Assembly (NCBI GenBank): GCA_947481635.1
Contig: CANKHJ010000030.1
Location: 1-33,991, forward strand
Direction of reading: 5' to 3'
DNA length: 33,991 bases
Origin: Bradyrhizobiaceae bacterium
Lineage (GTDB): Bacteria; Pseudomonadota; Alphaproteobacteria; Rhizobiales; Xanthobacteraceae
Shown here one piece after another: positions 23,760 through 32,135 of the stretch. The notes beneath the pieces are model-generated. The model did not search any database. It was given only the letters and a program-made list of their open reading frames with translations, and had not been told where the DNA came from. Made by a program: the position numbers and the translations under genes. Within the stretch, counting starts at the first letter, position 1. Each line of letters starts with the position of its first letter.

Positions 23760-24173
23760 TCAGGTCTGTGGATTGCCGCCGTCGCGGGCGCGGATGACGG
23801 CGCCGCCGAGCGCGTCGACCAGCATCTCCATCGTATAGGGCTTGGCCACCAGCGGGACCATGCGCAGCGCATCTGGGACGGCGGCGGCCCGGCCGTAGCC
23901 GGTCGCGAACACAAACGGAATGCCGCGCGCGATCAGGGTGTCGGCGAGCTGGAAACCGGATTGTCCACCGAGATTGATATCGATCACGGCGGCCCCGATG
24001 ACGGGCGATTTGGCGATGACGTCGCATGCGCTCGCGATGTCCTGGCCCACCAGCACCTCGGCGGCGCCCGCCTCAATCAGGAAATCGGTGGCGAGATCGG
24101 CAAGCAGGAACTGGTCCTCGACGACCAGAATTGTGAGCCCGCGCACTGCGTCCGCCGGCTGCGGCACAGACAT
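23760..24173 (-). CDS. single-domain response regulator (CheY-like receiver)
   Basis: This protein of 137 residues is a lone receiver domain. All key positions are present: acidic pair Glu19-Asp20 (VVEDQ), phosphoacceptor Asp65 (AVIDINLGG), Thr91 (FATGYG) and Lys111 (LVAKPY). No output domain follows, so it probably acts by protein contact or as a phosphate sink or relay. ATG 24173 gives a start typical of such proteins. The frame stays open to 24320, but that part is proline- and arginine-rich and unlike a receiver. No histidine kinase is adjacent. Stand-alone receivers are common in Hyphomicrobiales. It lies upstream of the DUF1932 gene on the same strand, though a shared function is not evident. 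Confidence 0.9.
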   Translation of the reverse strand: MSVPQPADAVRGLTILVVEDQFLLADLATDFLIEAGAAEVLVGQDIASACDVIAKSPVIGAAVIDINLGGQSGFQLADTLIARGIPFVFATGYGRAAAVPDALRMVPLVAKPYTMEMLVDALGGAVIRARDGGNPQT

Positions 24174-24462
24174 TGAAAGCCCATCCCCCCGTTCAGAGAC
24201 CGTGCGCGGGAAAACCTGCACGATGCTGCAGCCCCTGTCAGACCATGTTCCCGGAGGTGGGGCATTCACAAAAGACAGCTTTCGACCGGGTAAGCGCGTC
24301 CGCCAGGCCATTCTGGGCAATCGAGCAGGCCGATGCCGCCGACGGTAGGCCGCCCGGCAGCCGCCCCTGCGGCCTTCCGTCCCAGCGAAACACTAAAGTC
24401 GGCTTGCCGAAAGCGCGCCACCGCCTCTACCATCAGACCAAATTTACTCGGGAGGATCCCCT
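24174..24462. other. divergent intergenic region (289 bases)
   Basis: This gap separates the response-regulator start (minus) from the binding-protein start (plus) and should hold both promoters. I see no strong -35/-10 pair; TTGCCG with TACCAT 18 bases later (near 24405-24434) is only a weak candidate for the importer. AGGCCGC (24347-24353) and GCGGCCT (24369-24375) form an inverted repeat with a 15-base spacer, which may be an operator or just a GC hairpin. No further gene is supported here. Confidence 0.3.
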
Positions 24463-25686
24463 ATGACAAAATCGCTGACGCTGACCCGCCGCACCCTGCT
24501 GGCGGGTGCCGCCGCCACCACCTCGCTGATCGCCGCACCTTCGATCCTGCGCGCCCAATCCGGCCCGCTGAAAGTGGGCGTGCTGCTGCCCCGTTCCGGC
24601 GCCCAGGCCGGCATCGGCCAGGATTGCCAGCGCGGCGTCGACATCGCCGGCCCGATCCTCAAGGGGCTCGGCTACCCCGACCTCCAGATCATCAACGCCG
24701 ACACCGAGACCAGCGTCGATGTTGCCCGCTCGCGCGCCGAGCGGCTGATCAGCGAAGGCGCCCAGCTTCTGGTTGGCGCCTTTGATTCCGGCCAGAGTAC
24801 GGCGATCGCGCAGGTGGCCGAGCAGAAGGGGGTCCCGTTCGTGATCAACATCGCGGCCGCGCCGCCGATCACCGAGCAGGGCTACAAGTTCGTATTCCGC
24901 AATTTCCCGACTGCGCCGATGATCCTCGGCGATGCCTTCGCCAACCAGAAGGAGTTGTTCGAGACCGCAGGTCTCGCGCCGAAGTCGGCCGTGCTGCTGC
25001 ATGTCAACGATACCTTCGGCACCTCGATGCAACAGGGTGTTGCCGGCGTGCTGCCGAAGTTCAACCTCTCCTACAAAATCGTCGAGCAGATCGCCTATGA
25101 CGGCACCGCGCGCGATCTCTCGGTGGAAATCTCAAAGGCCAAGGCGACCAATGCCGAAGTGCTGCTGCTGGTCAGCCGCCTCAACGACGCGATCCTGCTG
25201 ACCCGCGAAATGGTCAAGCAGCGCTGGTCGCCGATGGCGGTAATGAGCATGGGTCCGGGCTGGTACGAGGACCAGTATCTCAAGACGCTCGGCAAGCTCG
25301 GCGACGGCCCGATCAGCTTCGTGCCGTGGTACGACCCGAACAAGAAGGTCAGCAAGCTGATGGTCGAGGCGCTGGCCAAGCATTCGCCCGAGGTTAACCC
25401 CAACACCAACCACGTCTATACCTTCGAGGCGCTGATGATCGCGGCCGATGCGTTCAAGCGCGCCGGTTCGACCGACCCGAAGGCGCTGGCCGACGCGATC
25501 CGCACGACCAACATCACCGACAATGTCAGCATCGGATCCGGCATCCAGTTCGATGCGAAGGGTCAGAACGACAAGCTGAAGAATGCGGCGATTCAGAATC
25601 GTGGCGGCAAGTTGGTCACCGTCGCGCCGAAAGTCGCGTCCGATGCCAAGGCCGACCTGCCGATGACGGCTTACGACAAGCGCTGA
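24463..25686 (+). CDS. ABC transporter substrate-binding protein, LivK/amide-urea type
   Basis: This protein of 407 residues is a periplasmic binding protein of the branched-chain amino acid family (Periplasmic_Binding 6). The signal peptide carries a twin-arginine pattern, TRRTLLAGAAATTSLIAA, ending near LRAQS. The mature start LKVGVLLPRSGAQAGIGQD is typical of the family, as are the later SVDVARSRAERLIS and HVYTFEALMIAADAFKRAG. The ribosome site GGGAGGA precedes ATG 24463. Two permease and two ATPase genes follow on the same strand, making a full importer. Members bind amino acids, amides, urea or aromatic acids, so 'branched-chain amino acid' is only the family label. A hairpin follows the stop. 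Confidence 0.93.
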   Translation: MTKSLTLTRRTLLAGAAATTSLIAAPSILRAQSGPLKVGVLLPRSGAQAGIGQDCQRGVDIAGPILKGLGYPDLQIINADTETSVDVARSRAERLISEGAQLLVGAFDSGQSTAIAQVAEQKGVPFVINIAAAPPITEQGYKFVFRNFPTAPMILGDAFANQKELFETAGLAPKSAVLLHVNDTFGTSMQQGVAGVLPKFNLSYKIVEQIAYDGTARDLSVEISKAKATNAEVLLLVSRLNDAILLTREMVKQRWSPMAVMSMGPGWYEDQYLKTLGKLGDGPISFVPWYDPNKKVSKLMVEALAKHSPEVNPNTNHVYTFEALMIAADAFKRAGSTDPKALADAIRTTNITDNVSIGSGIQFDAKGQNDKLKNAAIQNRGGKLVTVAPKVASDAKADLPMTAYDKR

Positions 25687-25703
25687 TTGCCTGGCACTTC
25701 ATC

Positions 25704-25737
25704 ACGCTCCGGCCGTTAAACGGCCGGAGCGTTGTTG
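25704..25737 (+). terminator. strong hairpin after the binding-protein gene
   Basis: ACGCTCCGGCCG (25704-25715), loop TTAAA, and CGGCCGGAGCGT (25721-25732) give a 12-base-pair stem followed by TGTTG. It sits 18 bases after the binding-protein stop and before the permease genes. It may be a leaky terminator or mRNA stabiliser, allowing more binding protein than permease to be made, as in other importer operons. Confidence 0.65.
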
Positions 25738-25763
25738 CCTCGGGCATGATCCAACCCTGATCT

Positions 25764-25859
25764 CCGCTCGTCCCCGCGAAAGCGGGGACCCAGTAAGTAA
25801 CAAAGTAAGATTCTTGGTTGGGATAAGAACTGGATTCCCGCTTTCGCGGGAATGAGCGG
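25764..25859. repeat. palindromic intergenic repeat element, copy 3
   Basis: This 96-base element has inverted ends: CCGCTCGTCCCCGCGAAAGC at the left and GCTTTCGCGGGAATGAGCGG at the right, with CCAGTA and ACTGGA inside them. It is related to the elements at 17835 and 20449 but has a different AT-richer middle (CAAAGTAAGATTCTTGG). It lies within the binding-protein/permease gap of the importer operon. Its right end contains an ATG (25852) in frame with the permease. Confidence 0.8.
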
Positions 25860-25902
25860 AATACGTGTCGACTTCGGTCGATCAAACGCTGGGATCGCGG
25901 CC

Positions 25903-26775
25903 TTGCCGATCGATATCTATCTCAACGTCGCCGTGAGCGGCCTGCTGACCGGTCTCGTCTATGGCCTGATGGCGCTTGGCCTGTCGGTCATCTTCGGCGT
26001 GGTGCGGGTGGTGAATTTCGCGCATGGCGAGATGATGACCATCGCGATGTATCTCGCGGTGCTCGCTTTCTCTGTGCTGGGGCTCGATCCGCTGGTGATG
26101 ATGGTGCCGATCGCCGCGGTGCTGTTCGTGTTCGGCTACGCGCTCCAGGCCGGACTGATCGGCCCCTTCATCAACAAGCCGGAGCATATGCAGTTCATCC
26201 TGCTGGTCGCAGTCGCGGTCATCTTGGTCAATGTCCAGTTGATCGTCTTCGGGCCCGATGCGCGTGGCGTGCAGACGGCGTATTCCTACGACAGCTTCGC
26301 GGTGGGTAAGCTGATCATCGACGCGACCAAGGTGTATGCGGCACTCGCGGCGCTGACGGTCTCCGCGGCGCTGTTCGTGTTTTTCCGCTTCACGGAGGTC
26401 GGCAAGGCGATTCGCGCCTGTGCCGACAATTACACCGGCGCGCTGGTGGTCGGGCTCGACGTGCGCCGGCTCTACGCGCTCACCTTCGGCATCGGCGCAG
26501 CCTGTGTCGGTGCGGCCGGTGCCATGATGGTGGTGATCATCGACGTGACACCGTCGCTTGGCCCGGCCTATACGCTGCTTGCATTCGTGATCGTGATCAC
26601 CGGCGGACTCGGCTCGATGCCGGGCGCGCTGCTCGGTGGCGTGCTGATCGGCATGACCGAAGCGATGGCCGGGTTGCTGTTCTCGCCCTCGGCCAAGACC
26701 ATGTTCGCCTTCGCCATCCTGGTGCTGGTGCTGCTGTTCAGGCCGCAAGGCATCATGGGGAAGCGCGCGGCATGA
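25903..26775 (+). CDS. LivH-type ABC transporter permease
   Basis: This inner-membrane permease has about eight membrane segments. LPIDIYLNVAVSGLLTGLVY at its start and the MALGLSVIFGVVRVVNFAHG region following are diagnostic of LivH. The coupling loop is near RFTEVGKAIRACADN, and a conserved FVIVITGGLGSMPGALLGG lies near the end. The start is uncertain. TTG 25903 begins exactly where family similarity begins and has GGGAT 8 bases upstream, giving 290 residues. An in-frame ATG at 25852 lies inside a repeat element, and the 17 extra codons lack G/C third-position bias. The stop overlaps the LivM start in an ATGA. It pairs with LivM to form the membrane channel. Confidence 0.9.
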   Translation: MPIDIYLNVAVSGLLTGLVYGLMALGLSVIFGVVRVVNFAHGEMMTIAMYLAVLAFSVLGLDPLVMMVPIAAVLFVFGYALQAGLIGPFINKPEHMQFILLVAVAVILVNVQLIVFGPDARGVQTAYSYDSFAVGKLIIDATKVYAALAALTVSAALFVFFRFTEVGKAIRACADNYTGALVVGLDVRRLYALTFGIGAACVGAAGAMMVVIIDVTPSLGPAYTLLAFVIVITGGLGSMPGALLGGVLIGMTEAMAGLLFSPSAKTMFAFAILVLVLLFRPQGIMGKRAA

Positions 26776-27773
26776 TCGCGCGGCTGATCGAGGGGACGTC
26801 GCGCCGCGGCCTCGTGCTGCTGGCGCTGCTGCTCGCCTTCCTCATCCTCATTCCATTCTTCGTGAACGACTACCTCATCACGGTCCTGATCCTGATTTTT
26901 TACTTTGCCTTCGTGGGACAGGCCTGGAACATCATGATGGGGTTTGCCGGGCAATTGTCGCTCGGCCATGCGCTCTATGTCGGGCTCGGCGCCTATACCT
27001 CGGCGGCGCTCTATGTGCATTTCGGTGTCGGGCCGTGGATCGGGATGCTGGCGGCGATTCCAGTCGCGGGTGCGCTCGGCGCGGTGATCGGTTTTCTCGC
27101 ATTCCGCTTCGGCGTCTCGGGGGTCTATTTCGCGATCCTGACCATCGCATTCTGCGAGTTCGCGCGTGTCGGCTTCGATCATTTCCGCTGGGTCGGTGGT
27201 TCGGCCGGTTTCTTCCTTCCGGTCGCGCAATATTCGGTCAACGACCTGTGGAACCTGCGCGGCAAGCCGTCGATGTTCTACTACGTCATCCTTGGTTTCA
27301 CGGTGGCCGCGTTCATCATCTGTCACCTGCTGCTGCGCAGCCGGATGGGATATTTCTGGCAGGCGATCCGTGAGGACGAGCCGGCGGCACGCGCGCTCGG
27401 CATCAACGCGTTCCGCTACAAGATGATTGCGGTGGTGATATCCGCCGGAATGACATCGCTCGCCGGCGTGTTCTTCGCGTTCTTCTACAACAATTTGTTC
27501 CCCGAGCAGGTGTTTCACATCTCGCGCTCGATCGAGATGATCCTCGCGCCGATCATCGGCGGCGTCGGAACTCTGTTCGGCCCGATCCTCGGAGCCGTGA
27601 TCCTCACCGGCCTGTCCGAGACCATGCATGAAATATTGCATCTGCTCGGCGTCGATGTGCCGGGCGCCAAGGCGGTGTTCTACGGTATCTGTCTGCTGGT
27701 TGTGATCGTCGCGCTGCCGGATGGCGTATGGCCGTGGCTGTCGCGCCGTCTCGGCCTGTCGGAGCGCAAGTGA
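26772..27773 (+). CDS. LivM-type ABC transporter permease
   Basis: This second permease of the importer has 333 residues. The N-terminal region has the LivM hallmark AWNIMMGFAGQLSLGHALYV, then FGVSGVYFAILTIAFCEFAR. The coupling loop AIREDEPAARALGINAFRYK is near 198-217, and IIGGVGTLFGPILGAVIL lies near the end. Its ATG overlaps the LivH stop (ATGA, 26772-26775), and its stop overlaps the LivG start (TGATG), so the four transporter genes are translationally coupled. A full-length, intact gene. Confidence 0.94.
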   Translation: MIARLIEGTSRRGLVLLALLLAFLILIPFFVNDYLITVLILIFYFAFVGQAWNIMMGFAGQLSLGHALYVGLGAYTSAALYVHFGVGPWIGMLAAIPVAGALGAVIGFLAFRFGVSGVYFAILTIAFCEFARVGFDHFRWVGGSAGFFLPVAQYSVNDLWNLRGKPSMFYYVILGFTVAAFIICHLLLRSRMGYFWQAIREDEPAARALGINAFRYKMIAVVISAGMTSLAGVFFAFFYNNLFPEQVFHISRSIEMILAPIIGGVGTLFGPILGAVILTGLSETMHEILHLLGVDVPGAKAVFYGICLLVVIVALPDGVWPWLSRRLGLSERK

Positions 27774-28497
27774 TGACCGCGCTGCTTTCGGTCGACGCTG
27801 TGAGCAAGCGCTTCCGCGGCCTGGTCGCGGTCGATCGCGTCAGCTTTTCAATCATGCCGGGCGAGATCTATGCCGTCATCGGTCCGAATGGAGCCGGCAA
27901 GACCACGCTGTTCAACGTGATCGCGGGTGTGTTTCAGCCCGATGACGGCACGATCGCCTTCAATGGGTCGCGGATCGACGGCGAGACGCCGGATGGCGTG
28001 TGCCGGCGGGGCATCGGCCGCACCTTTCAGATCGTGCGGCCTTTCCCCGGATTGTCGGTCGAGGACAACGTGATCGTCGGCGCCTTGCTGCATCGCCCGG
28101 ACGTCGCGGCGGCACGCCGGCATGCCCATGAGATTCTCTCGCGGCTCGATCTGTTTCCCAAGCGCAGCCACCTCGCATCGACGCTGACGCTGCCGGATCG
28201 CAAGCGGCTGGAAGTCGCGCGCGCACTTGCGACCGATCCGAAACTGCTGCTGCTCGACGAGGTGATGGCGGGGCTGCGCCCGTCCGAGACCGACCGGATC
28301 GTTGCGATTCTCACCGAACTCAATCGCGAGACCGGTCTCACCATCCTGCTGATCGAACACGTGATGCGTGCGGTGATGGCGCTCGCCTCGCGCGTGCTGG
28401 TGCTGCATCACGGCGCCAAGATCGCGGAGGGGACGCCGGCGCAGGTGGTGCGCGAGCCGGCGGTGATTGAGTCTTACCTCGGCGCCGAGGTGCTGGA

Positions 28498-28501
<4 letters not shown>
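27773..28501 (+). CDS. LivG-type ABC transporter ATP-binding protein with a degenerate signature
   Basis: This ATPase subunit has 242 residues. Walker A is GPNGAGKT at 37-44, GRTFQIVRPFPGLSVEDNV marks the LivG Q-loop region, and Walker B with catalytic Glu is LLLLDEVMAGL near 158-168. The switch His is in LLIEHVM. The signature region reads STLTLPDRKRLEVARALA (near 135-152), where most LivG proteins have LPYGxQRRLEIARAL or LSGGQ, so the Ser-Gly-Gly core is missing. Its partner LivF has a normal LSGGEQQ. The start overlaps the LivM stop (TGATG at 27771) and its stop overlaps the LivF start, so the genes are translationally coupled. It powers import by the LivHM channel. Confidence 0.93.
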
Positions 28502-29189
<688 letters not shown>

Positions 29190-29205
<16 letters not shown>

Positions 29206-29432
29206 GCCAAAGCGACGATCCGGGCCGACAAAGGGAAGTCCGGAAACGCGTGGCGCAGCAGTTTCAGCGCCTCGGCGTCGGAGCCCGGCTTGCGACGGGC
29301 CAGCAGGTCCGCCATGGCCCGCACCGGGGAGGCGGCAAGGCCTATGGCTGTGGCCCGGATGTCCGGGGCGACCGGCGGGGCCGGACGCCAGGGGAGTTCG
29401 AAGTCGCGGTATTCGGCCGTGAACGAAGCCAT
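29190..29432 (-). CDS. small conserved-looking protein of unknown function (80 aa)
   Basis: This reading frame of 80 residues begins MASFTAEYRDFELPWRPAPP and ends LSARIVALAHMPR. Support for a real gene comes from a strong GAGAGGAGG site 6 bases before the ATG, consistent G/C at third codon positions, and its fit in an otherwise empty gap. It has no membrane segment, cysteine pair or recognisable motif; a helix-rich cytoplasmic protein is likely. It converges on LivF with a 16-base 3' overlap. It shares a 204-base upstream region with the divergent GST gene, where a palindrome is found. I do not recognise the family. Confidence 0.65.
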
Positions 29433-29484
29433 GAAGGCCTCCTCTCAACGTGTTGAACCCCGGCGGCTGGCCTACCTCACGCTG

Positions 29485-29500
29485 AATCGGTAAACCGATT
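29485..29500. promoter_or_regulatory. perfect palindrome, candidate operator
   Basis: AATCGGT-AA-ACCGATT has perfect 7-base arms and a 2-base centre, and is AT-richer than its surroundings. It lies 53 bases upstream of the small minus-strand gene and 137 upstream of the GST start. Its size and form resemble TetR-family operators, but no TetR gene is in the window. Confidence 0.4.
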
Positions 29501-29636
29501 GCTAACGTCGCTGAAGCACCCGGGTTCCCGCCTGTGCCTCCTCGGTGGCTTCCGTGGCGTCCGAGCCACGATTATCCCTTCTCAATCAAGAACCGAACGG
29601 CTGCTCCGCCGCTTTTCGAACCAAGAGGAACGCTCC

Positions 29637-30245
29637 ATGAAGCTTTATTCCGCCGCTGGCTCCTGCTCGCTGTCGCCGCATATCGTGTTGCGTGAAGCCG
29701 GCGCCAAATTCGACCTCGAATCGGTCGATCTCCGCGAGAAAAAGACCAAGTCCGGTGATGATTACTGGCAGGTCACCTTCAAGGGGCAGGTGCCGCTGCT
29801 CGAGCTCGACAATGGCGAACGCCTGAGCGAAGGACCGGTGATCGTCCAATACATCGCCGATCAGAACCCGGCGTCGGGGCTGCTGGCGCCGGCCGGATCA
29901 ATGGAGCGCTACAAGACCCTGGAGTGGCTCAATCATACGACGTCCGAGCTGCACAAGAACCTGGGATCGATGTTCCGGCCGAACATGCCGGACGACTGGA
30001 AGAAGGCGGTCAAGGAAGGCCTCGCCGTCCGCTTCAAAGCGATCGACGCGCATCTGGCCAAGAAGGAGTATTTGATGGGCGACAAGTTCACGGTGGCGGA
30101 TGCCTACCTGTTCACGGTCCTGCGCTGGACCGGGAGGCTTGAGATCGATCTCGCGCCATATCCGAATATCCAGGCTTACATGGCGCGGGTGCAGGCGCGT
30201 CCGGCCGTGACCGAGGCGATGAAGGTCGACGGATTGCTGAAGTAA
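29637..30245 (+). CDS. beta-class glutathione S-transferase
   Basis: This protein of 202 residues has the signature N-terminus of bacterial beta-class GSTs, MKLYSAAGSCSLSPHIVLRE, with the conserved Cys10. The glutathione-binding KGQVPLLELDNGERLSEGPV (residues about 55-75) includes the cis-proline. The helical domain has LMGDKFTVADAYLFTVL and ends in RPAVTEAMKVDGLLK. ATG 29637 is chosen because AAGAGGAA lies just upstream and the family start matches. The frame is open to 29499 without similarity. The gene stands alone, between the Liv importer and the convergent MsbA-like gene, and is probably a detoxification or stress enzyme rather than part of the neighbouring transport unit. Confidence 0.93.
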   Translation: MKLYSAAGSCSLSPHIVLREAGAKFDLESVDLREKKTKSGDDYWQVTFKGQVPLLELDNGERLSEGPVIVQYIADQNPASGLLAPAGSMERYKTLEWLNHTTSELHKNLGSMFRPNMPDDWKKAVKEGLAVRFKAIDAHLAKKEYLMGDKFTVADAYLFTVLRWTGRLEIDLAPYPNIQAYMARVQARPAVTEAMKVDGLLK

Positions 30246-30255
30246 GCGGCGAAAG

Positions 30256-30281
30256 GCCGGGCGCGTTTCCGCGCGCCCGGC
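30256..30281. terminator. hairpin between convergent GST and ABC transporter genes
   Basis: GCCGGGCGCG (30256-30265), a 6-base loop and CGCGCCCGGC (30272-30281) form a 10-base-pair GC stem lying exactly between the two convergent stops. There is little T-run on either side, so it would act as a weak bidirectional terminator or 3' end stabiliser. Confidence 0.6.
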
Positions 30282-32086
30282 TATTCGGCGGCAGCGACCG
30301 GCGCGCGGGCTTCCTGGCTCTGCAATTGCAACCGGTAAAACGACGCGTAGCGCCGGCCCTCGCGCAGCAATTCCTCGTGCCGTCCGGATTCCACGATCAC
30401 GCCGTCCTCGACCACCAGGATCCGGTCGGCATGCGCGACCGTGTGCAGCCGATGCGCGATCGCGATGGTGGTGCGGTTGTGGCAGAGGTGCTCCAAAGCG
30501 CCTTGCACCTGCTGCTCGGATTCTGAATCCAGCGATGCGGTCGCCTCGTCGAGCAGGATGATCGGCGCATTCTTGATCAGCGCGCGCGCCACCGAGATGC
30601 GCTGCCGCTGTCCCCCCGAGAGCTGCAATCCATGTTCGCCCACCGGCGTGTCATATCCGTTCGGGAAGGTCAGGATGAAATCGTGTGCGTAGGCGGCCTT
30701 GGCCGCGGCGACGATTTCACTCTCGGTGGCGTCGGATTTTCCGAATGCAATATTCTCGCGCACCGAACCGCGGAACAGGAACACGTCCTGTCCGACATAG
30801 CCGATCTGGCGACGCAAAGAATCGCGCGTGACGCCGGCGATGTCCTGGCCGTCGATCAGAACCGTCCCGGCCTCGGTTTCGTGGAGCCGCAATATCAAGC
30901 TGAGGATGGTCGACTTGCCCCCGCCTGACGGCCCGACCAATGCAGTCATCTGACCGGGCTGCGCGACGAATGACAGGTCGCGCAACACCGGCTCGCCCGG
31001 CCGATAGGAAAAACGGACATTCGCGAATTCGACGCGCGCATTGTCGAGCTTCAACGGCGGCCGGCCCTGGTCGGACGGCTCGCTCGGCGGCGCGTCGATC
31101 AACTCGTAGAGGATGCGCACGCCGACCAGGCCGCTATGCAGATCGATGTTGAAGCGCGCGAGGCGCTTGGCCGGCTCATAGGCCAGCAGGAACGCGGTGA
31201 TGAAGGAGAAGAATTCGCCGGGCGCGGTATTGGTCGCGATGATACGATAGCCGCCATAGACGAAGGCGAGCGAGATCGCGATGCCGCCGAGCGACTCCAT
31301 CAGCGGACTGGCGCGATTGGCGACCCGCGCCATCGTGTTGGACTCACGCTCGACGGTCGCGACGCTCTCGTCGAAGCGCTTGCGCATCGTGTCTTCGAGC
31401 GTGAAGGCCTTCACGGTGCGGATGCCTTGCAGGGTTTCCTGCAGGGTTTCGAGAATGCGCGTGCCGCCGATGAACTGGCCGTAGGCGATGCCCTTCACGC
31501 GGCGCACCAGCTTGCGCAGGAATATCAGCGCAGGCGGCATGATCACGAGGCCGACCAGCGACATCAGGGGATCCTGGATCACCATTACGGTGACCAAGCC
31601 GATCAGCGACAGCAGATCGCGGCCGACCGCGGTGATCAGCAGATTGAGTACGGCGGTCGCGGAGGCCGCGCCAGTGCTGAGGCGGGCGATGAATTCCGAA
31701 CTATGCCGGTCGGAGAAGAAACCGAGACTCTCCGACAGCAGCTTGGCGAACATCCGCCGCTGATTTTCGGCGACGATTCGGTTGCCGATCTTCGACAGCA
31801 GCACCGCATGGCCATAGGTCGCGATGCCCTTGGCCGTGAACAGCACCACGGTGACGGCGCCGAGGATGAAAATGCCGTTGATGTCGCGCTTGACGTAGGC
31901 GGAATTGACCACCTCGCCGATCAGGTAGGCGGAAGCGGCGGTGCAGCCGGCCGCGACCGCCATCAGCACGAAAGCCAGCAGATAGCTGCGCCAATGCTCG
32001 CGGCCATATTCGGTCACGAGCCGCGTCACCAGTATTCTCGCACCGTCCTTGTGCGTAAGCCGTCGTTGCCAGAGGGGGCTGAGCAT
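30281..32086 (-). CDS. MsbA-like ABC transporter (fused permease and ATPase)
   Basis: This half-transporter of 601 residues forms a homodimeric exporter. The six-helix membrane domain spans about 35-330 and includes LGFFSDRHSSEFIARLSTGA and the coupling region near GTRILETLQETLQGIRTVKA. The ATPase domain (about 360-585) has Walker A GPSGGGKST, Q-loop IGYVGQDVFLFRGSVRENIA, signature LSGGQRQR, Walker B IILLDEATASLD and switch IAHRLHTV. Its family includes lipid A flippase MsbA and related exporters. Divergent from a GT4 glycosyltransferase gene only 49 bases away, and near a heptosyltransferase gene, it probably moves lipid A-core or a related glycolipid across the inner membrane. Substrate not proven. 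Confidence 0.92.
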   Translation of the reverse strand: MLSPLWQRRLTHKDGARILVTRLVTEYGREHWRSYLLAFVLMAVAAGCTAASAYLIGEVVNSAYVKRDINGIFILGAVTVVLFTAKGIATYGHAVLLSKIGNRIVAENQRRMFAKLLSESLGFFSDRHSSEFIARLSTGAASATAVLNLLITAVGRDLLSLIGLVTVMVIQDPLMSLVGLVIMPPALIFLRKLVRRVKGIAYGQFIGGTRILETLQETLQGIRTVKAFTLEDTMRKRFDESVATVERESNTMARVANRASPLMESLGGIAISLAFVYGGYRIIATNTAPGEFFSFITAFLLAYEPAKRLARFNIDLHSGLVGVRILYELIDAPPSEPSDQGRPPLKLDNARVEFANVRFSYRPGEPVLRDLSFVAQPGQMTALVGPSGGGKSTILSLILRLHETEAGTVLIDGQDIAGVTRDSLRRQIGYVGQDVFLFRGSVRENIAFGKSDATESEIVAAAKAAYAHDFILTFPNGYDTPVGEHGLQLSGGQRQRISVARALIKNAPIILLDEATASLDSESEQQVQGALEHLCHNRTTIAIAHRLHTVAHADRILVVEDGVIVESGRHEELLREGRRYASFYRLQLQSQEARAPVAAAE

Positions 32087-32135
32087 GGGCCCTGCTTGCC
32101 TGTGCCACGGGCGATTTTCAAGCTAAAAGCGGCCT

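Noticed and set aside
24174-24330. EcfG-type stress promoter (GGAAC-N16/17-CGTT) upstream of the receiver gene
   Set aside because: GGGAAC is present on the minus strand, but no CGTT follows at the required distance.
17835-25859. Possible CRISPR array from the three similar repeats
   Set aside because: The copies are kilobases apart, palindromic at both ends and variable in length, with no regular spacers and no cas genes.
26568-27641. Long minus-strand open frame opposite the LivM gene
   Set aside because: Composition dominated by Glu, Arg, His and Asp, as expected from reading a membrane-protein gene backwards. LivM is intact on the other strand.
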